Origin: Cryobacterium adonitolivorans
Lineage (GTDB): Bacteria > Actinomycetota > Actinomycetes > Actinomycetales > Microbacteriaceae
Reading direction: 5' to 3'
Length of the DNA: 64,000 nt
NCBI RefSeq assembly: GCF_004402695.1
Contig: NZ_SOFL01000023.1
Location: 1 to 64,000 of the forward strand
The notes beneath the pieces are model-generated. The model made no database searches. It was given only the letters and a program-made list of their open reading frames with translations, and was not told where the DNA came from. Numbering within the stretch: the first letter of the stretch is position 1; the number at the start of each line of letters is the position of its first letter. The position numbers and the translations under genes were made by a program. Positions 15,781-25,034 of the stretch are shown here, in pieces.

Positions 15781-16584
15781 TTAGCCTCTGGACTTTCCTC
15801 CGCTGATATTTATTGTGGTGCCGGTGATGTAAGACGCTCGCTCGGAGACCAGGTACACCACGAGATTGGCGATGTCACTCAGCTTTCCGGGCCGTCCCAG
15901 CGGGATGACTTTGGAGTAGTCGGTCGCGAGCTGCTCCGGCTGTACGCCACGGGTATACGCGAGGGCGTTGTTGTACACGGGAGAGGTCAGCCCCGTCGGC
16001 TCATTGATTCCGGGAGCGACGCCGACGACCCTGATGTTCTGCGCGCCGAGCTCCTTCGCCCACGACCTGGTGAATCCGTTGAGGGCGCTTTTCGTTGCCG
16101 AGTAGCAGCTCTGGCCGGTTGAACCCTCCATGCCAGCTTCGGAGGTGATGTTCACGATCGTACCGCCGCCGTTTTTCAGCAGGGCCTTCGTTGCGGCCTG
16201 GGTGGAGAGGAATGCGCCCTTCACGTTCACGCCGAACATGAGATCGAAATCCTGTTCATTGAGCTCGTAGTCAGGACGTTCTTCTTTGGCGTCGACGAGA
16301 AGGCGCGGCAAATTGATGCCGGCGTTGTTGATCAACGCATCAAGGTGTCCAAATTCCGTGACGACGGCCTGCACCATGTCGGAGACGCTGGTCGAGCTTG
16401 TGATGTCGCACTTCACATTGAAGATGCCCGTTTCCGGGTCGGTACCGGTTTCGACGTTGACGTCGCTCACCGCGACTTTCGCCCCCACACGGACGAGTTC
16501 ACGACTGATGTTCTTGCCGATTCCCGATGCGCCGCCCGTGACGATTACTACTTTTCCTTCGAGGCCGAGCCATGTATCCGGCAT
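15781..16584 (-). CDS. srlD: Sorbitol-6-phosphate 2-dehydrogenase (SDR)
   Basis: The 267-residue classical short-chain dehydrogenase starts at ATG 16584, with AGGAG five bases before it. Its cofactor loop is TGGASGIGK (18-26); D in VAVSDVN marks NAD preference. NNAG, the catalytic Ser in NITSEAG and YSATK are all present, and it ends ITGTTINISGGKSRG. The N-terminal WLGLEGKVVIVTGGASGIGK and its place at the head of a sorbitol PTS operon identify it as the enzyme oxidising sorbitol-6-phosphate to fructose-6-phosphate. It is the first gene of the operon, so catabolic enzyme and regulator are made before the permease. Confidence 0.88.
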   Translation of the reverse strand: MPDTWLGLEGKVVIVTGGASGIGKNISRELVRVGAKVAVSDVNVETGTDPETGIFNVKCDITSSTSVSDMVQAVVTEFGHLDALINNAGINLPRLLVDAKEERPDYELNEQDFDLMFGVNVKGAFLSTQAATKALLKNGGGTIVNITSEAGMEGSTGQSCYSATKSALNGFTRSWAKELGAQNIRVVGVAPGINEPTGLTSPVYNNALAYTRGVQPEQLATDYSKVIPLGRPGKLSDIANLVVYLVSERASYITGTTINISGGKSRG

Positions 16585-16658
16585 TGCATCTCCTGTTGAT
16601 CGCCGTGCGTGATTACCTTGTTGCTTCTTGGTTTTCACAGTACGGCTGGGGCTGCGAC

Positions 16659-16685
16659 AAATTAATACAGCCTTTTTCCTGTCAA
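16659..16685 (-). promoter_or_regulatory. Candidate sigma-70-type promoter of the srl operon
   Basis: On the minus strand a perfect TTGACA (16685-16680) is followed, 15-16 bases on, by TAATTT/AATTTG (near 16660) in a short AT-rich patch. The distance to the srlD start is about 75 bases. The pgi hairpin at 16729-16765 insulates it from upstream transcription. No clear regulator site or ribonucleic antiterminator was seen, but the leader is long enough for one. Confidence 0.5.
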
Positions 16686-16728
16686 CTGAAATGCTCTGTG
16701 GCAGCGCTCTGCGGGCGCACAAAACGTC

Positions 16729-16765
16729 AAGCGGGTCGTGCCGGCAGAGCCCGCACGACCCGCTT
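16729..16765 (-). terminator. Terminator of pgi
   Basis: AAGCGGGTCGTGC (16729-16741) and GCACGACCCGCTT (16753-16765) form a perfect 13-bp stem with an 11-base loop, 14 bases after the pgi stop. The trailing and leading AA/TT give it partly bidirectional intrinsic-terminator character. Confidence 0.8.
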
Positions 16766-16778
16766 GCGCTGTCGTAAC

Positions 16779-18506
16779 TCAGTTACGCAGGTCGAGGTAC
16801 TTTGCGATCAGCGCCTTGGTCGACGAGTCCTGAGACTGCAAAGCGTCAGCGTCACCCTGAACCGCGGGAGTGATCTGGAGCGCGAGCTGCTTTCCGAGCT
16901 CGACGCCCCACTGGTCGAATGAGTCAATGCCCCAGATGGTGCCTTGAGTGAACACGATGTGCTCGTACAGTGCGATGAGCTGACCGACCACGCTCGGCGT
17001 GAGGGCCGGCGCGAGGATCGACGTTGTCGGACGGTTGCCTGGGAACGTCCGGGCCGGCACGACGGACTCATCGGTGCCTTCAGCTCGCACCTCGTCTTCA
17101 GTTTTCCCGAACGCGAGCGCCTTGGTCTGAGCGAAGAAGTTCGCCATGAACAGGGCGTGGACATCCTGACCCGGCTCGACAGCGGCGCCGTCGCCCGCCT
17201 CGTCTTTCAGGGCGTGGGCAGGATTTGCGACGGCAATGAAGTCTGCCGGAACCATCCGCGTGCCCTGGTGAAGGAGCTGGTAGAAGGCGTGCTGACCGTT
17301 GGTGCCCGGCTCACCCCAGAAGACCTCACCGGTGTCGGTCGTCGCCGGTGAGCCGTCCCAGCGCACGCTCTTCCCGTTCGATTCCATCGTCAGCTGCTGC
17401 AGGTAGGCCGGAAAGCGGTGCAGGTACTGGGCGTACGGCAGCACAGCGTGGCTCTGCGCCTTGAGGAAGTTGGAGTACCAGACGTTCAAGAGGCCCATCA
17501 GAACAGGCACGTTTTGCTCGAGGGGTGCTGTTCGCATGTGCTCGTCGATCGCGTGGAAGCCGGAGAGGACCTCGCGCCAATTGTCGGGGCCGATCGCGAT
17601 GACCACGGAGGTGCCAATGGCGGAATCAATCGAGAAACGACCGCCAACCCAGTCCCAGAATCCGAAGGCGTTCTCGGGGTCGATACCGAAGGCCGCGACC
17701 TTGTCGAGAGCTGTCGAAACAGCGACGAAGTGCTTGGCCACGGCATCGGAGCGGGCGGTGTCCGTGTCGTTGATCGCGCCGGTGCCCAGGAGCTGGTTCC
17801 ACAGCCACTCGCGTGCCAGGCGGGCGTTCGTGAGCGTCTCGAGGGTGCCGAAGGTCTTCGAGGCAACTATGAAAAGGGTGGTTTCAGGGTCCAGGCCCGC
17901 CGTCTTCTCGTAGACGTCGGTGGGGTCGATGTTTGATACGAAGCGGACCTCGAGACCGGCCTGCACGTACGGTTTCAGCGCTTCGTAGACCATGACGGGG
18001 CCGAGGTCGGACCCGCCGATCCCGATGTTGACGACAGTCTGAATGCGCTTGCCGGTCACGCCGGTCCACTGGCCGGACCGGACCTTGTCGGCGAACGCGT
18101 AAACCTTGTCGAGAGTGGCGTGAACATCGGCGTCAATGTCCTGACCGTCAACCACGAAGCCCTTCGGCGGCACGAGGCCCGCGCCGTCCTTCGGTCGGCG
18201 CAAAGCGGTGTGGAGGACCGCGCGGTCTTCGGTGACGTTGATGTGTTCGCCGGCGATCATGGCTTGGAACCGGCCCGGGACGTCGATGTCCCGCGCGACC
18301 TGCAGGAGCAGGGCCAGGATCTCGTCGGTCAGGAGGTTCTTCGACAGGTCGATCGTGAGGTCGGCTGCTTGAAAGGTGTATCGATCGGCTCGTCCAGCGT
18401 CGCTGGCGAACCAACCGCGAAGGTCAGGCGCAAAGCCGCCGGCGATGCTGGCGAGCTGCTTCCAAGCGTCGGTCGACGTGGGATCAACAGGGGCAGATGC
18501 GGTCAT
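16779..18506 (-). CDS. pgi: Glucose-6-phosphate isomerase
   Basis: The 575-residue enzyme interconverts glucose-6-phosphate and fructose-6-phosphate in the cytosol. Visible motifs are [18 protein letters not shown] near the N-terminus, [13 protein letters not shown] at the sugar-phosphate site, [17 protein letters not shown], the active-site Glu in [32 protein letters not shown] (PGI signature) and [13 protein letters not shown] (second signature) near the end. Length and motifs are normal for the bacterial long form. It is transcribed separately from the sorbitol operon behind it, but it uses the fructose-6-phosphate that SrlD produces, so the position makes metabolic sense. The C-terminus ends [11 protein letters not shown]. 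Confidence 0.97.
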   Translation of the reverse strand: MTASAPVDPTSTDAWKQLASIAGGFAPDLRGWFASDAGRADRYTFQAADLTIDLSKNLLTDEILALLLQVARDIDVPGRFQAMIAGEHINVTEDRAVLHTALRRPKDGAGLVPPKGFVVDGQDIDADVHATLDKVYAFADKVRSGQWTGVTGKRIQTVVNIGIGGSDLGPVMVYEALKPYVQAGLEVRFVSNIDPTDVYEKTAGLDPETTLFIVASKTFGTLETLTNARLAREWLWNQLLGTGAINDTDTARSDAVAKHFVAVSTALDKVAAFGIDPENAFGFWDWVGGRFSIDSAIGTSVVIAIGPDNWREVLSGFHAIDEHMRTAPLEQNVPVLMGLLNVWYSNFLKAQSHAVLPYAQYLHRFPAYLQQLTMESNGKSVRWDGSPATTDTGEVFWGEPGTNGQHAFYQLLHQGTRMVPADFIAVANPAHALKDEAGDGAAVEPGQDVHALFMANFFAQTKALAFGKTEDEVRAEGTDESVVPARTFPGNRPTTSILAPALTPSVVGQLIALYEHIVFTQGTIWGIDSFDQWGVELGKQLALQITPAVQGDADALQSQDSSTKALIAKYLDLRN

Positions 18507-18830
18507 GGGTTCTCCTGGATGCCGATATATAAAGCTGAAGATTGCCCGCGTCTCCCGCAGCGCAGCGAGGCGGACCGCTCACAAGCCTATTGCGGTGCCG
18601 GCACCATCGGAACGCACCCGTGGCGGCCTGCACGGGCCGCGAGCGCATCTGCATCGTGGAACCGCTGGACCCCCTCGAAGACGATCCCGACGTGAGGAGC
18701 CCGTGAAAATCACCTTGCTGAGCTGGAGCGTCAGGGCATTGCGGTCATCTACGACTAATCGCGCCCGTATGCAATGGGTTGGCTAGCGGATCTGTGCCGC
18801 GTACGCTGGCAAAAAACAGGAGGCAGAGCA
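18507..18830. other. Divergent region between pgi and the GAF-ANTAR pair
   Basis: About 320 bases. The stretch 18640-18760 has protein-like short frames (one ending DPLEDDPDVRSP, another ending LAELERQGIAVIYD just before a TAA at 18758) that might be pieces of a decayed gene, but no whole frame can be joined. An AGGAGG ribosome site at its right end serves the next gene. Confidence 0.3.
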
Positions 18831-19538
18831 GTGATGGCGAATGATCCTTTCCTGATGGCATCGGATGCCCTGACAGATAGTGGAGCCCGGATCTCCGAGC
18901 TTGCTCGCCCATTCCTGCGGTTTCTGCCCGTCTCGGGTGCCTCGATCTCGACTTTCGGATCGTTTCTTGGCGCCGAAACGATTTCGGCCACGGACGCCCG
19001 CGCCGGTCGCGTGGATGAACTTCAATTCGACCTCGGTGAAGGTCCGTGCTGGGACGCATTGGTCAACCGGCGGCCTGTCCTCGAACCCGACCTTGCCTCG
19101 ACGAGCCGCGTCTCCTGGCCGGCCTTCCTGGAGGCCATCCGTGAGGAGGAGATCGGGGCGATCTTCGCTTTTCCACTTCTCTTCGGCCCGCTCGAGATCG
19201 GGGCCGTGGACCTCTACTCCATAGCCCCGGTCTCCCTCACCCCCGAGCAGCAGGGTCAGGCCCTCGCTCTCTCAGCCATTGTCAGCCGGATTATCCTGCG
19301 CCACGCCATAAGCAGCACTGACAACCTCCCCGACGAGACGACGACGTTCTCACGGCGGCTCATCCACCAGGCGACGGGCATGGTCCTCGCCCAACTCGGA
19401 ACGACCGCCGAGGACGCACACCTGGTCATCCAGGCGCGGGCGTTCGCCGAGAATCGCCCGATGCGAGAGATCGCTCAGGACGTCATCGAACGGCGGATCC
19501 GTTTCGCCGCGCTGACTGAGCCGGGGCCGATCCTATGA
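18831..19538 (+). CDS. GAF-ANTAR domain RNA-binding regulator 1
   Basis: From GTG 18831 (AGGAGG seven bases upstream; ATG 18834 is the alternative) the 235-residue protein has a GAF domain (about 15-155, with GEGPCWDALVNRRPVLEPDL and FAFPLLFGPLEIGAVDLYSI) and a C-terminal ANTAR domain (about 170-225: RRLIHQATGMVLAQLG and AENRPMREIAQDVIERRIRF). ANTAR domains bind paired hairpins in nascent RNA and prevent termination. GAF supplies the signal input, unknown here. Such GAF-ANTAR proteins are an actinobacterial speciality. Its stop overlaps the start of a second one at 19535 (ATGA), so the two are made together and may form heterodimers. Confidence 0.88.
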   Translation: MMANDPFLMASDALTDSGARISELARPFLRFLPVSGASISTFGSFLGAETISATDARAGRVDELQFDLGEGPCWDALVNRRPVLEPDLASTSRVSWPAFLEAIREEEIGAIFAFPLLFGPLEIGAVDLYSIAPVSLTPEQQGQALALSAIVSRIILRHAISSTDNLPDETTTFSRRLIHQATGMVLAQLGTTAEDAHLVIQARAFAENRPMREIAQDVIERRIRFAALTEPGPIL

Positions 19539-20248
19539 ATGAGACGACCCGCCTCAAACTACTTTTTGATGCGTTTGCCACTTTCGCGGACACCCTCGTG
19601 GTCGGCTATGACATCCTCGACCTCTTGCAAACACTGGTGGAGACCTGCCACGATCTCCTCGATGTCGACTCCGCTGGGATTCTCCTGGCCAACGCCGCCG
19701 ACAAGTTGGAGGTCGTCGCCTCCACCAGCGAGGCGAACACCCTCGTGGAGGTGATGCAAATCGACGCTGACGCGGGGCCCTGCCTGGAGTGCTTCCGTAC
19801 CCGTGCCGTCGTGTCGCTGCCGGATATTGACGTCGGTTCCTCCCGCTGGGCGGCCTTCTGCGACACCGCCCGCGCTCAGGGCATCCACTCGGTTTATGCC
19901 ATCCCCCTGCGACTCAGGGACACGACGATCGGCACGCTGAATCTCATGCGGAATGAGCGTGGGGAGCTCAACCAGCACGACATTAGGGCCGCACAGGCCC
20001 TCGCCGACGTTGCGACCATCGGCATCCTGCAGGAACGCACCATCCGCGATGCCTCGACACTTCGCGACCAGCTGCAAAAGGCCTTGTCGAGCCGGATCAT
20101 CATCGAGCAGGCCAAGGGCGTCGTCGCTGAAACCGCCAATGTGTCGATCGAGGCGGCATTCGACCTCATTCGCCGGCACGCCCGTTCGCACCAGACCTCC
20201 CTAAGCCTGGTCGCCCAACGACTCGTCACCCGGGATCTCAGCCTCTGA
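19535..20248 (+). CDS. GAF-ANTAR domain RNA-binding regulator 2
   Basis: The 237-residue protein has a GAF domain (about 20-165: VDSAGILLANAADKLEVVAS, DADAGPCLECFRTRAVVSLP, YAIPLRLRDTTIGTLNLMR) and an ANTAR domain (about 175-235: LQKALSSRIIIEQAKGVVAE, AAFDLIRRHARSHQTSLSLV). The helical ANTAR core keeps the conserved Ala and aromatic positions of antiterminators. It starts inside the stop codon of the previous gene. The two GAF domains are quite different in sequence, which suggests two signals read by one RNA-binding unit. The target hairpins, expected as two hexaloop stems ahead of regulated genes, were not found in this window. Confidence 0.88.
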   Translation: MNETTRLKLLFDAFATFADTLVVGYDILDLLQTLVETCHDLLDVDSAGILLANAADKLEVVASTSEANTLVEVMQIDADAGPCLECFRTRAVVSLPDIDVGSSRWAAFCDTARAQGIHSVYAIPLRLRDTTIGTLNLMRNERGELNQHDIRAAQALADVATIGILQERTIRDASTLRDQLQKALSSRIIIEQAKGVVAETANVSIEAAFDLIRRHARSHQTSLSLVAQRLVTRDLSL

Positions 20249-20269
20249 CCCTCTCGATAGGAGCTCTCC

Positions 20270-20908
20270 ATGTCCGGTCGTATTCACATCGACCACTTCA
20301 CCACGCTCGACGGCGTCGCCCAGGCTCCCGGCGGGCCCGATGAAGACACCGACGGTGGATTCGCGTTCGGCGGCTGGCAAGCTCCCCTGCTCGACAACAC
20401 CGTCGGCGCCCAGGTCGACGCGGGGATCCAGGCCATGGACGCCCTGCTGCTGGGCCGGCGCACGTATGACATCTTCGCCGCGTACTGGCCGCACCAGCTC
20501 GACGGGCCCGTCGCCGATATCGCCCGCAAGTTCAACGCGATTCCCAAGTACGTCGCGTCGCGAGGCATGCCGGAACTCGGCTGGCGCGACTCGCACCTGC
20601 TCGGCGGCGATCTCGTCGAGGAACTGACCGCGCTGCGCGAACGGCACCGGGAGATCCACGTGATCGGCAGCATCGACTTCGCCCGCACCCTCGTCGCCTA
20701 TGGTCTGTTCGACCAGCTGAACCTGTGGGTCTACCCGATCGTGGTCGGGGCAGGCAAGCGCCTGTTCCCCGACGACGGACCACCGGTCGCCCTGGAGCTG
20801 ATTGCGGCCGGGGCTGTCTCGGAGAAGGGCGCGGTTCTGCTCCGATACGGATCGACGGGTTCGGTGCCGACGACGGGCGACATGACCCGTGAGGACAGCG
20901 CCACCTGA
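20270..20908 (+). CDS. Dihydrofolate reductase-like (RibD C-terminal fold) protein
   Basis: The 212-residue protein shows the RibD_C/YyaP fold: an opening strand IHIDHFTTLDGVAQAPGGPD, LLLGRRTYDIFAAYWP, NAIPKYVASRG, LLGGDLVEELTALRER and a C-terminal LWVYPIVVGAGKRLFPDDGP. These proteins bind NADPH and reduce unknown substrates; most are not true DHFRs. It begins 22 bases after the ANTAR gene, with AGGAGCTC before the ATG, so it may share the transcript and be under ANTAR control. The last 20 residues form a variable tail. Confidence 0.85.
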   Translation: MSGRIHIDHFTTLDGVAQAPGGPDEDTDGGFAFGGWQAPLLDNTVGAQVDAGIQAMDALLLGRRTYDIFAAYWPHQLDGPVADIARKFNAIPKYVASRGMPELGWRDSHLLGGDLVEELTALRERHREIHVIGSIDFARTLVAYGLFDQLNLWVYPIVVGAGKRLFPDDGPPVALELIAAGAVSEKGAVLLRYGSTGSVPTTGDMTREDSAT

Positions 20909-21058
20909 TGCCGGCGGCAAACATGCGGCGAGCGCACGGTGACGTGCGCGGGCTACCCGCAGCAATCCAGGTCTACCGCGCGGGAGAACACTGAGGATTC
21001 GCCCTCCCAGGACCTTGGTCACTGTGCCCGGCGACCGGGCGGCATCACGCTTGGGAGA

Positions 21059-21673
21059 ATGTTCCGTTCACGATCTGCGGCGAGCTTCGGCGCGCTAGTC
21101 CTCCTTGTCTCCCTCACAGCCTGCACCGGCGGAGGTGAGACGAACCCCGCACCGACTGCGGCGGAGAGCCCGCTCGGCCTGGGGTTGGACGCCGAGGCGA
21201 TGCTCGCCGAGTACGACATCGTGGCGCCCACCGACGTGAAGGACCTCATCGAAGAACTCCAGTCGCAGCCGCTGGCAGAGCGCCCGGCCGGCTTGATGGC
21301 CTCCGTGCGGGTCGACGAGCTCCTCCTCTCCAGCGGGGACGACGAGGTGGGCGTCCCTATCCCGACCGACGACTTCCATCTGTCCGTCGCACCGTACCTG
21401 GACGACACTCACGACTGCTTTTACCACTCGCTGACGACGTGTGTCGGGGAACTCGCCGACGAGGAGCTGCAGGTGACGATCACCGACGACGCAAACAATG
21501 AGGTGCTCCTCGACGAGACCGTCACCACGTTCGAGAACGGTTTCTTCGACGTCTGGCTTCCGGCTGGCCGCGACCTGACCATGCGCATCGATGACGGCGA
21601 GAACACCGCCGAGGTGCCGGTCGGCACCGGCGCCGACGATCCCACCTGTGTCACCACGGTGCAACTGAGTTGA
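21059..21673 (+). CDS. cueP: CueP-family copper-binding lipoprotein
   Basis: The 204-residue exported protein has a lipoprotein signal (MFRSRSAASFGALVLLVSLT-AC, acylated Cys at 22). The mature part matches CueP of Salmonella in the tracts CFYHSLTTCVGEL, the ITDDANNEVLLDETVTTFEN strand, GFFDVWLPAGRDLTM and the closing DDPTCVTTVQL. CueP binds Cu(I) through conserved Cys residues and delivers or sequesters copper in the envelope; here it would be membrane-anchored outside the cell. The start at 21059 has GGGAGA very close upstream; a longer start is possible but would bury the signal peptide. It is about 21 kb away from the csoR-copZ pair. Confidence 0.82.
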   Translation: MFRSRSAASFGALVLLVSLTACTGGGETNPAPTAAESPLGLGLDAEAMLAEYDIVAPTDVKDLIEELQSQPLAERPAGLMASVRVDELLLSSGDDEVGVPIPTDDFHLSVAPYLDDTHDCFYHSLTTCVGELADEELQVTITDDANNEVLLDETVTTFENGFFDVWLPAGRDLTMRIDDGENTAEVPVGTGADDPTCVTTVQLS

Positions 21674-21774
21674 CCTGCCGAGGGCGATCCGAGTTGCCCT
21701 CGCCGCTCTACGCGCACCAGACTGGAACCACCGGATCGCTATTGAGTTTTCCGCCTGTGGCTAAGGAGCTCACC

Positions 21775-22803
21775 ATGACCGAACCGAACGACGCACGCGT
21801 CGGCCTGTACATCGACTTCGACAACATCGTCATCTCGCGCTATCAGCAGCTGCACGGCCGCAACGCCTTCCAGCGCGACGGCATCCGTAACTTCGACAAG
21901 ACCAGCCGGGATGCCGACCCCGAGGTCGCCGCCCGGCTGGCCGCCGCGACGGTCGACTTCAATGCCATCATCGACTTCGCCGCATCCTTCGGCACCCTGG
22001 TCGTCAACCGCGCATACGCCGACTGGTCAGTTCCCGTGAACGCGAGCTACCAGCGCCAGCTGATGTCGCGCGCGGTTGACCTCACCCAGCTGTTCACCAC
22101 CACCACCCGGGGAACGAAGAACGGCGCCGACATCCGCCTGGCCGTCGATGTGGTCGAAGACCTCTTCCGGCTGCCCGACCTCACCCACGTCATCATCATC
22201 GCCGGCGACTCCGACTACATCGCTCTCGCCCAGAAGTCGAAGCGGCTGGGCCGCTTCGTCGTCGGCATCGGCGTCGCCGGGTCCACCAGCACCTCGCTGG
22301 CGGCCGCGTGCGACGAGTTCGAGGACTACGACTCGCTGCCCGGAATCGTGAAGGTCACCGCGAGCGCGGATGCCGACACCGGCCGTTCCGACAAACCCAA
22401 GGGAGGCCGCCGTGCGGCCGAGCCCGTGGAAGTGGAAGCCGAACCAGCCCCGCCCGCCAGCACGACCCGCAAGCTCACGACGATCCCGATGTTCTCCCAC
22501 ACCGACGACTCCCCCTATGACGAGCCGGAAGCGGCCGAGGACATCGACCCACAGTCGCTCGCGACGGAGCTTCTCGTTCGTGCGCTGCAGATCGGTCACG
22601 CCAAGGGCGATGACGACGAATGGCTGAACACGGGCACGGTCAAGAACCAGATGCGCCGGATGGACCCGTCCTTCAACGAGAAGCCGCTGGGCTTTCGTTC
22701 CTTCACGGACTTCCTGTCCTCGCGCAGCGAACTGGCCGAACTGGCCGAGGATGGCTCCCAGCGTCTTATCCGGTTGCGCCCGGAGGCACAGGCCCGCGAC
22801 TGA
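21775..22803 (+). CDS. NYN-domain ribonuclease-like protein with OST-HTH/LOTUS domain
   Basis: The 342-residue protein starts at ATG 21775 behind AAGGAG. The NYN (PIN-like) domain (about 8-185) has the acidic metal ligands D14 and D16 in GLYIDFDNIVI, NGADIRLAVDVVEDLF and IIIAGDSDYIALAQKSKRLG. A charged linker (about 195-250) leads to a C-terminal OST-HTH/LOTUS domain (about 255-340: LATELLVRALQIG and LGFRSFTDFLSSRSEL), a likely RNA-binding module. The architecture is widespread in bacteria and is thought to act in RNA processing or decay, without a defined target. It is a single gene ahead of the beta-glucoside PTS gene. Confidence 0.88.
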   Translation: MTEPNDARVGLYIDFDNIVISRYQQLHGRNAFQRDGIRNFDKTSRDADPEVAARLAAATVDFNAIIDFAASFGTLVVNRAYADWSVPVNASYQRQLMSRAVDLTQLFTTTTRGTKNGADIRLAVDVVEDLFRLPDLTHVIIIAGDSDYIALAQKSKRLGRFVVGIGVAGSTSTSLAAACDEFEDYDSLPGIVKVTASADADTGRSDKPKGGRRAAEPVEVEAEPAPPASTTRKLTTIPMFSHTDDSPYDEPEAAEDIDPQSLATELLVRALQIGHAKGDDDEWLNTGTVKNQMRRMDPSFNEKPLGFRSFTDFLSSRSELAELAEDGSQRLIRLRPEAQARD

Positions 22804-22969
22804 GTCGGTTCTCGGCAGGACCTTGTGCCCTGCAAGCGCTACCAGAACCGTGTAAATTCAACTGGTGTGTGAAATCTAACAGGAGAATCTCAGTCGGCTA
22901 ACCCGGTTCGAACTGAGCTGTACCAAGCGGGAACCACGCGTTTGGCATCCACACCTTAAGGAGATTCAG

Positions 22970-25021
22970 GTGGCGTCCTCACCCGCTAAAGACATTATTG
23001 AGAGCATCGGAGGAGCCGGAAACGTCGTCGCGCTCACTCACTGTGCCACCCGGCTGCGCTTCACGCTGAAGGATGCATCGGGAATCGACCTGTCGACTGT
23101 GGAGGGAATCCCCGCGGTCCTGGGCGCTGTTCCTCAGTCCGGCGATCGCTTCCAGGTCGTCATCGGCGGCGCGGTCGAGACCGTGTACAACGAGATCCTG
23201 GCGTTGCCCGAGATGAAGACGATCGGCACCGGCGAAAGCGCCGACGACATCAAGGCCGCCGAGCGCGCCAAGGGCCCCCGCGGCAAGTTCGCCGGGCTCG
23301 ACACCTTCTTCGAGGTCCTCTCCGACTCCTTCCGCCCGATCCTGGGCGCACTGCTGGGCGCGTCGCTGTTCATCACCTTCATGGCACTGATGGCCACGCT
23401 CGGCGTCATCCCCGCCTGGAACGCTCCGGGCGTAACTCTCGAACCTGGCTGGGCCTTCATCAACCTGATGTGGCAGGGCGTGTTCGTCTTCCTGCCGCTC
23501 ATGGTCGCCTACAACGCCTCCAAGCGCCTCGGCGCCGACCCGTGGGTCGGCTTCGGCATCATGGCCGTCGTCATGCTGCCGGGCTTCTCGGCCCTGGCCG
23601 CCTCCGACGGTGCCCAGACCGTCTTCGACGGCAAGGCAGCCATCGTGTCGATCTTCGGCCTGCCGCTGACCGTCACCGACTACAGCTCGCAGGTCTTCCC
23701 GCCGCTGCTGATGGCGGTCGTGCTCGGCCTGCTCACCAAGGGCCTGAAGAAGATCATCCCGGCCAGCGTCCAGCTGATCTTCGTACCGTTCCTGAGCATG
23801 CTCGTCATGATCCCCGTCACGGCCTTCCTCATCGGCCCGATCGGCGTCTTCGGCGGAGCAGCCATCGGCGAGTTCCTCAAGTCCATCAACGACTTCTCAC
23901 CGCTCATCTTCGCGATCGTCATCCCGCTGGCCTACCCGTTCATGGTTCCGCTGGGCCTGCACTGGCCGCTGAACGCCGTCATGCTGCTGAACATCCAGTC
24001 CCTCGGCTATGACTTCATCCAGGGCCCGATGGGCGCCTGGAACTTCGCCTGCTTCGGTGCCACCGCCGGTGTGCTCTTCCTCGCCATCCGCGCCAAGAAC
24101 AGCCAGATGAAGCAGACCGCGACGGGTGCTCTTGCCGCCGGCCTGCTCGGTGGTATCTCCGAACCGTCGCTGTACGGCATCCACCTGCGGTTCAAGCGCA
24201 TCTACCCGCGCATGCTCGTCGGTTGCCTCGTCGGTGGTGTCATCATCGGCCTCGGCGGTGGCGTCACGACCAACGCGTTCGTGTTCACCTCGCTGCTGAC
24301 CATCCCCGCGTTCAACAACATCCCGCTGTACGCAACCGCCGTTGCCGCGTCGTTCTTCACCGCGATGATCCTCGTGATCCTCTCCGGCTACCTCTCGCCG
24401 GAGCAGAAGGCCGAAGCGGCCGCTCAGCTCGCCGCCGACACCGCCATGGAAGACGCCAAGCACGCTCATGTCGCTCCCGTAGCGGCTCCCGTTGCCGTCG
24501 CGTCCAGCACGGCTACCGCCACGGCACCCGCCGGCGGCGGCACGGCGACCTTGGTCGCCACCGTCCTCGCCACGATCGGTTCGCCGGTCGCGGGCATCGT
24601 TGTGCCGCTCGTCGATGTTCCCGACCCGGTGTTCAGCAAGGGCATCGTCGGCCTCGGCGTCGGCGTCGACCCGACCGAGGACACCGTCTACGCACCTGCC
24701 GCTGGCAAGGTCCTGGTCGCTCAGCCGACCGGGCACGCCTTCGGACTGATGCTGGACGGCGGCATTGAAATGCTCATTCACGTGGGCATCGACACCGTCA
24801 ACCTCGCCGGCAAGGGCTTCGACGTCAAAGTTAAGGCCGGCGACAGGGTTGAGGCGGGTACACCGCTGGTGACCTTCGACCGCGCCGTGATCGAGGAAGC
24901 CGGCTACTCGCTGGTCACCCCGGTGCTCGTGACCAACCCGAAGAAGTTCGGCTCGATCGACCAGGCCGCCACCGGCCAGGTGGGCGTCGGTAGCCCGCTT
25001 CTCACGGTGACCGCCAAGTAA
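22970..25021 (+). CDS. PTS beta-glucoside-type permease, IIB-IIC-IIA fusion
   Basis: The 683-residue protein starts at GTG 22970 with AAGGAG six bases before it. Order: IIB domain with phospho-Cys C25 in LTHCATRLRFTL, then a IIC membrane domain (about 105-470, roughly ten hydrophobic segments, including SFRPILGALLGASLF and GISEPSLYGIHLRFKRIYPR), an Ala/Thr-rich linker (about 480-520) and a glucose-type IIA domain with the phospho-His near residue 604 in IEMLIHVGIDTV. It matches BglF-like transporters for beta-glucosides or trehalose/sucrose; the sugar is uncertain because no glycosidase or antiterminator gene is adjacent. A perfect palindromic terminator follows the stop. Confidence 0.92.
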   Translation: MASSPAKDIIESIGGAGNVVALTHCATRLRFTLKDASGIDLSTVEGIPAVLGAVPQSGDRFQVVIGGAVETVYNEILALPEMKTIGTGESADDIKAAERAKGPRGKFAGLDTFFEVLSDSFRPILGALLGASLFITFMALMATLGVIPAWNAPGVTLEPGWAFINLMWQGVFVFLPLMVAYNASKRLGADPWVGFGIMAVVMLPGFSALAASDGAQTVFDGKAAIVSIFGLPLTVTDYSSQVFPPLLMAVVLGLLTKGLKKIIPASVQLIFVPFLSMLVMIPVTAFLIGPIGVFGGAAIGEFLKSINDFSPLIFAIVIPLAYPFMVPLGLHWPLNAVMLLNIQSLGYDFIQGPMGAWNFACFGATAGVLFLAIRAKNSQMKQTATGALAAGLLGGISEPSLYGIHLRFKRIYPRMLVGCLVGGVIIGLGGGVTTNAFVFTSLLTIPAFNNIPLYATAVAASFFTAMILVILSGYLSPEQKAEAAAQLAADTAMEDAKHAHVAPVAAPVAVASSTATATAPAGGGTATLVATVLATIGSPVAGIVVPLVDVPDPVFSKGIVGLGVGVDPTEDTVYAPAAGKVLVAQPTGHAFGLMLDGGIEMLIHVGIDTVNLAGKGFDVKVKAGDRVEAGTPLVTFDRAVIEEAGYSLVTPVLVTNPKKFGSIDQAATGQVGVGSPLLTVTAK

Positions 25022-25034
25022 CACCCCGCACACA

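Noticed and set aside
16779-25021. Genomic island boundary tRNA or integrase near pgi or the PTS genes
   Set aside because: No tRNA cloverleaf, integrase or direct-repeat attachment site could be found.
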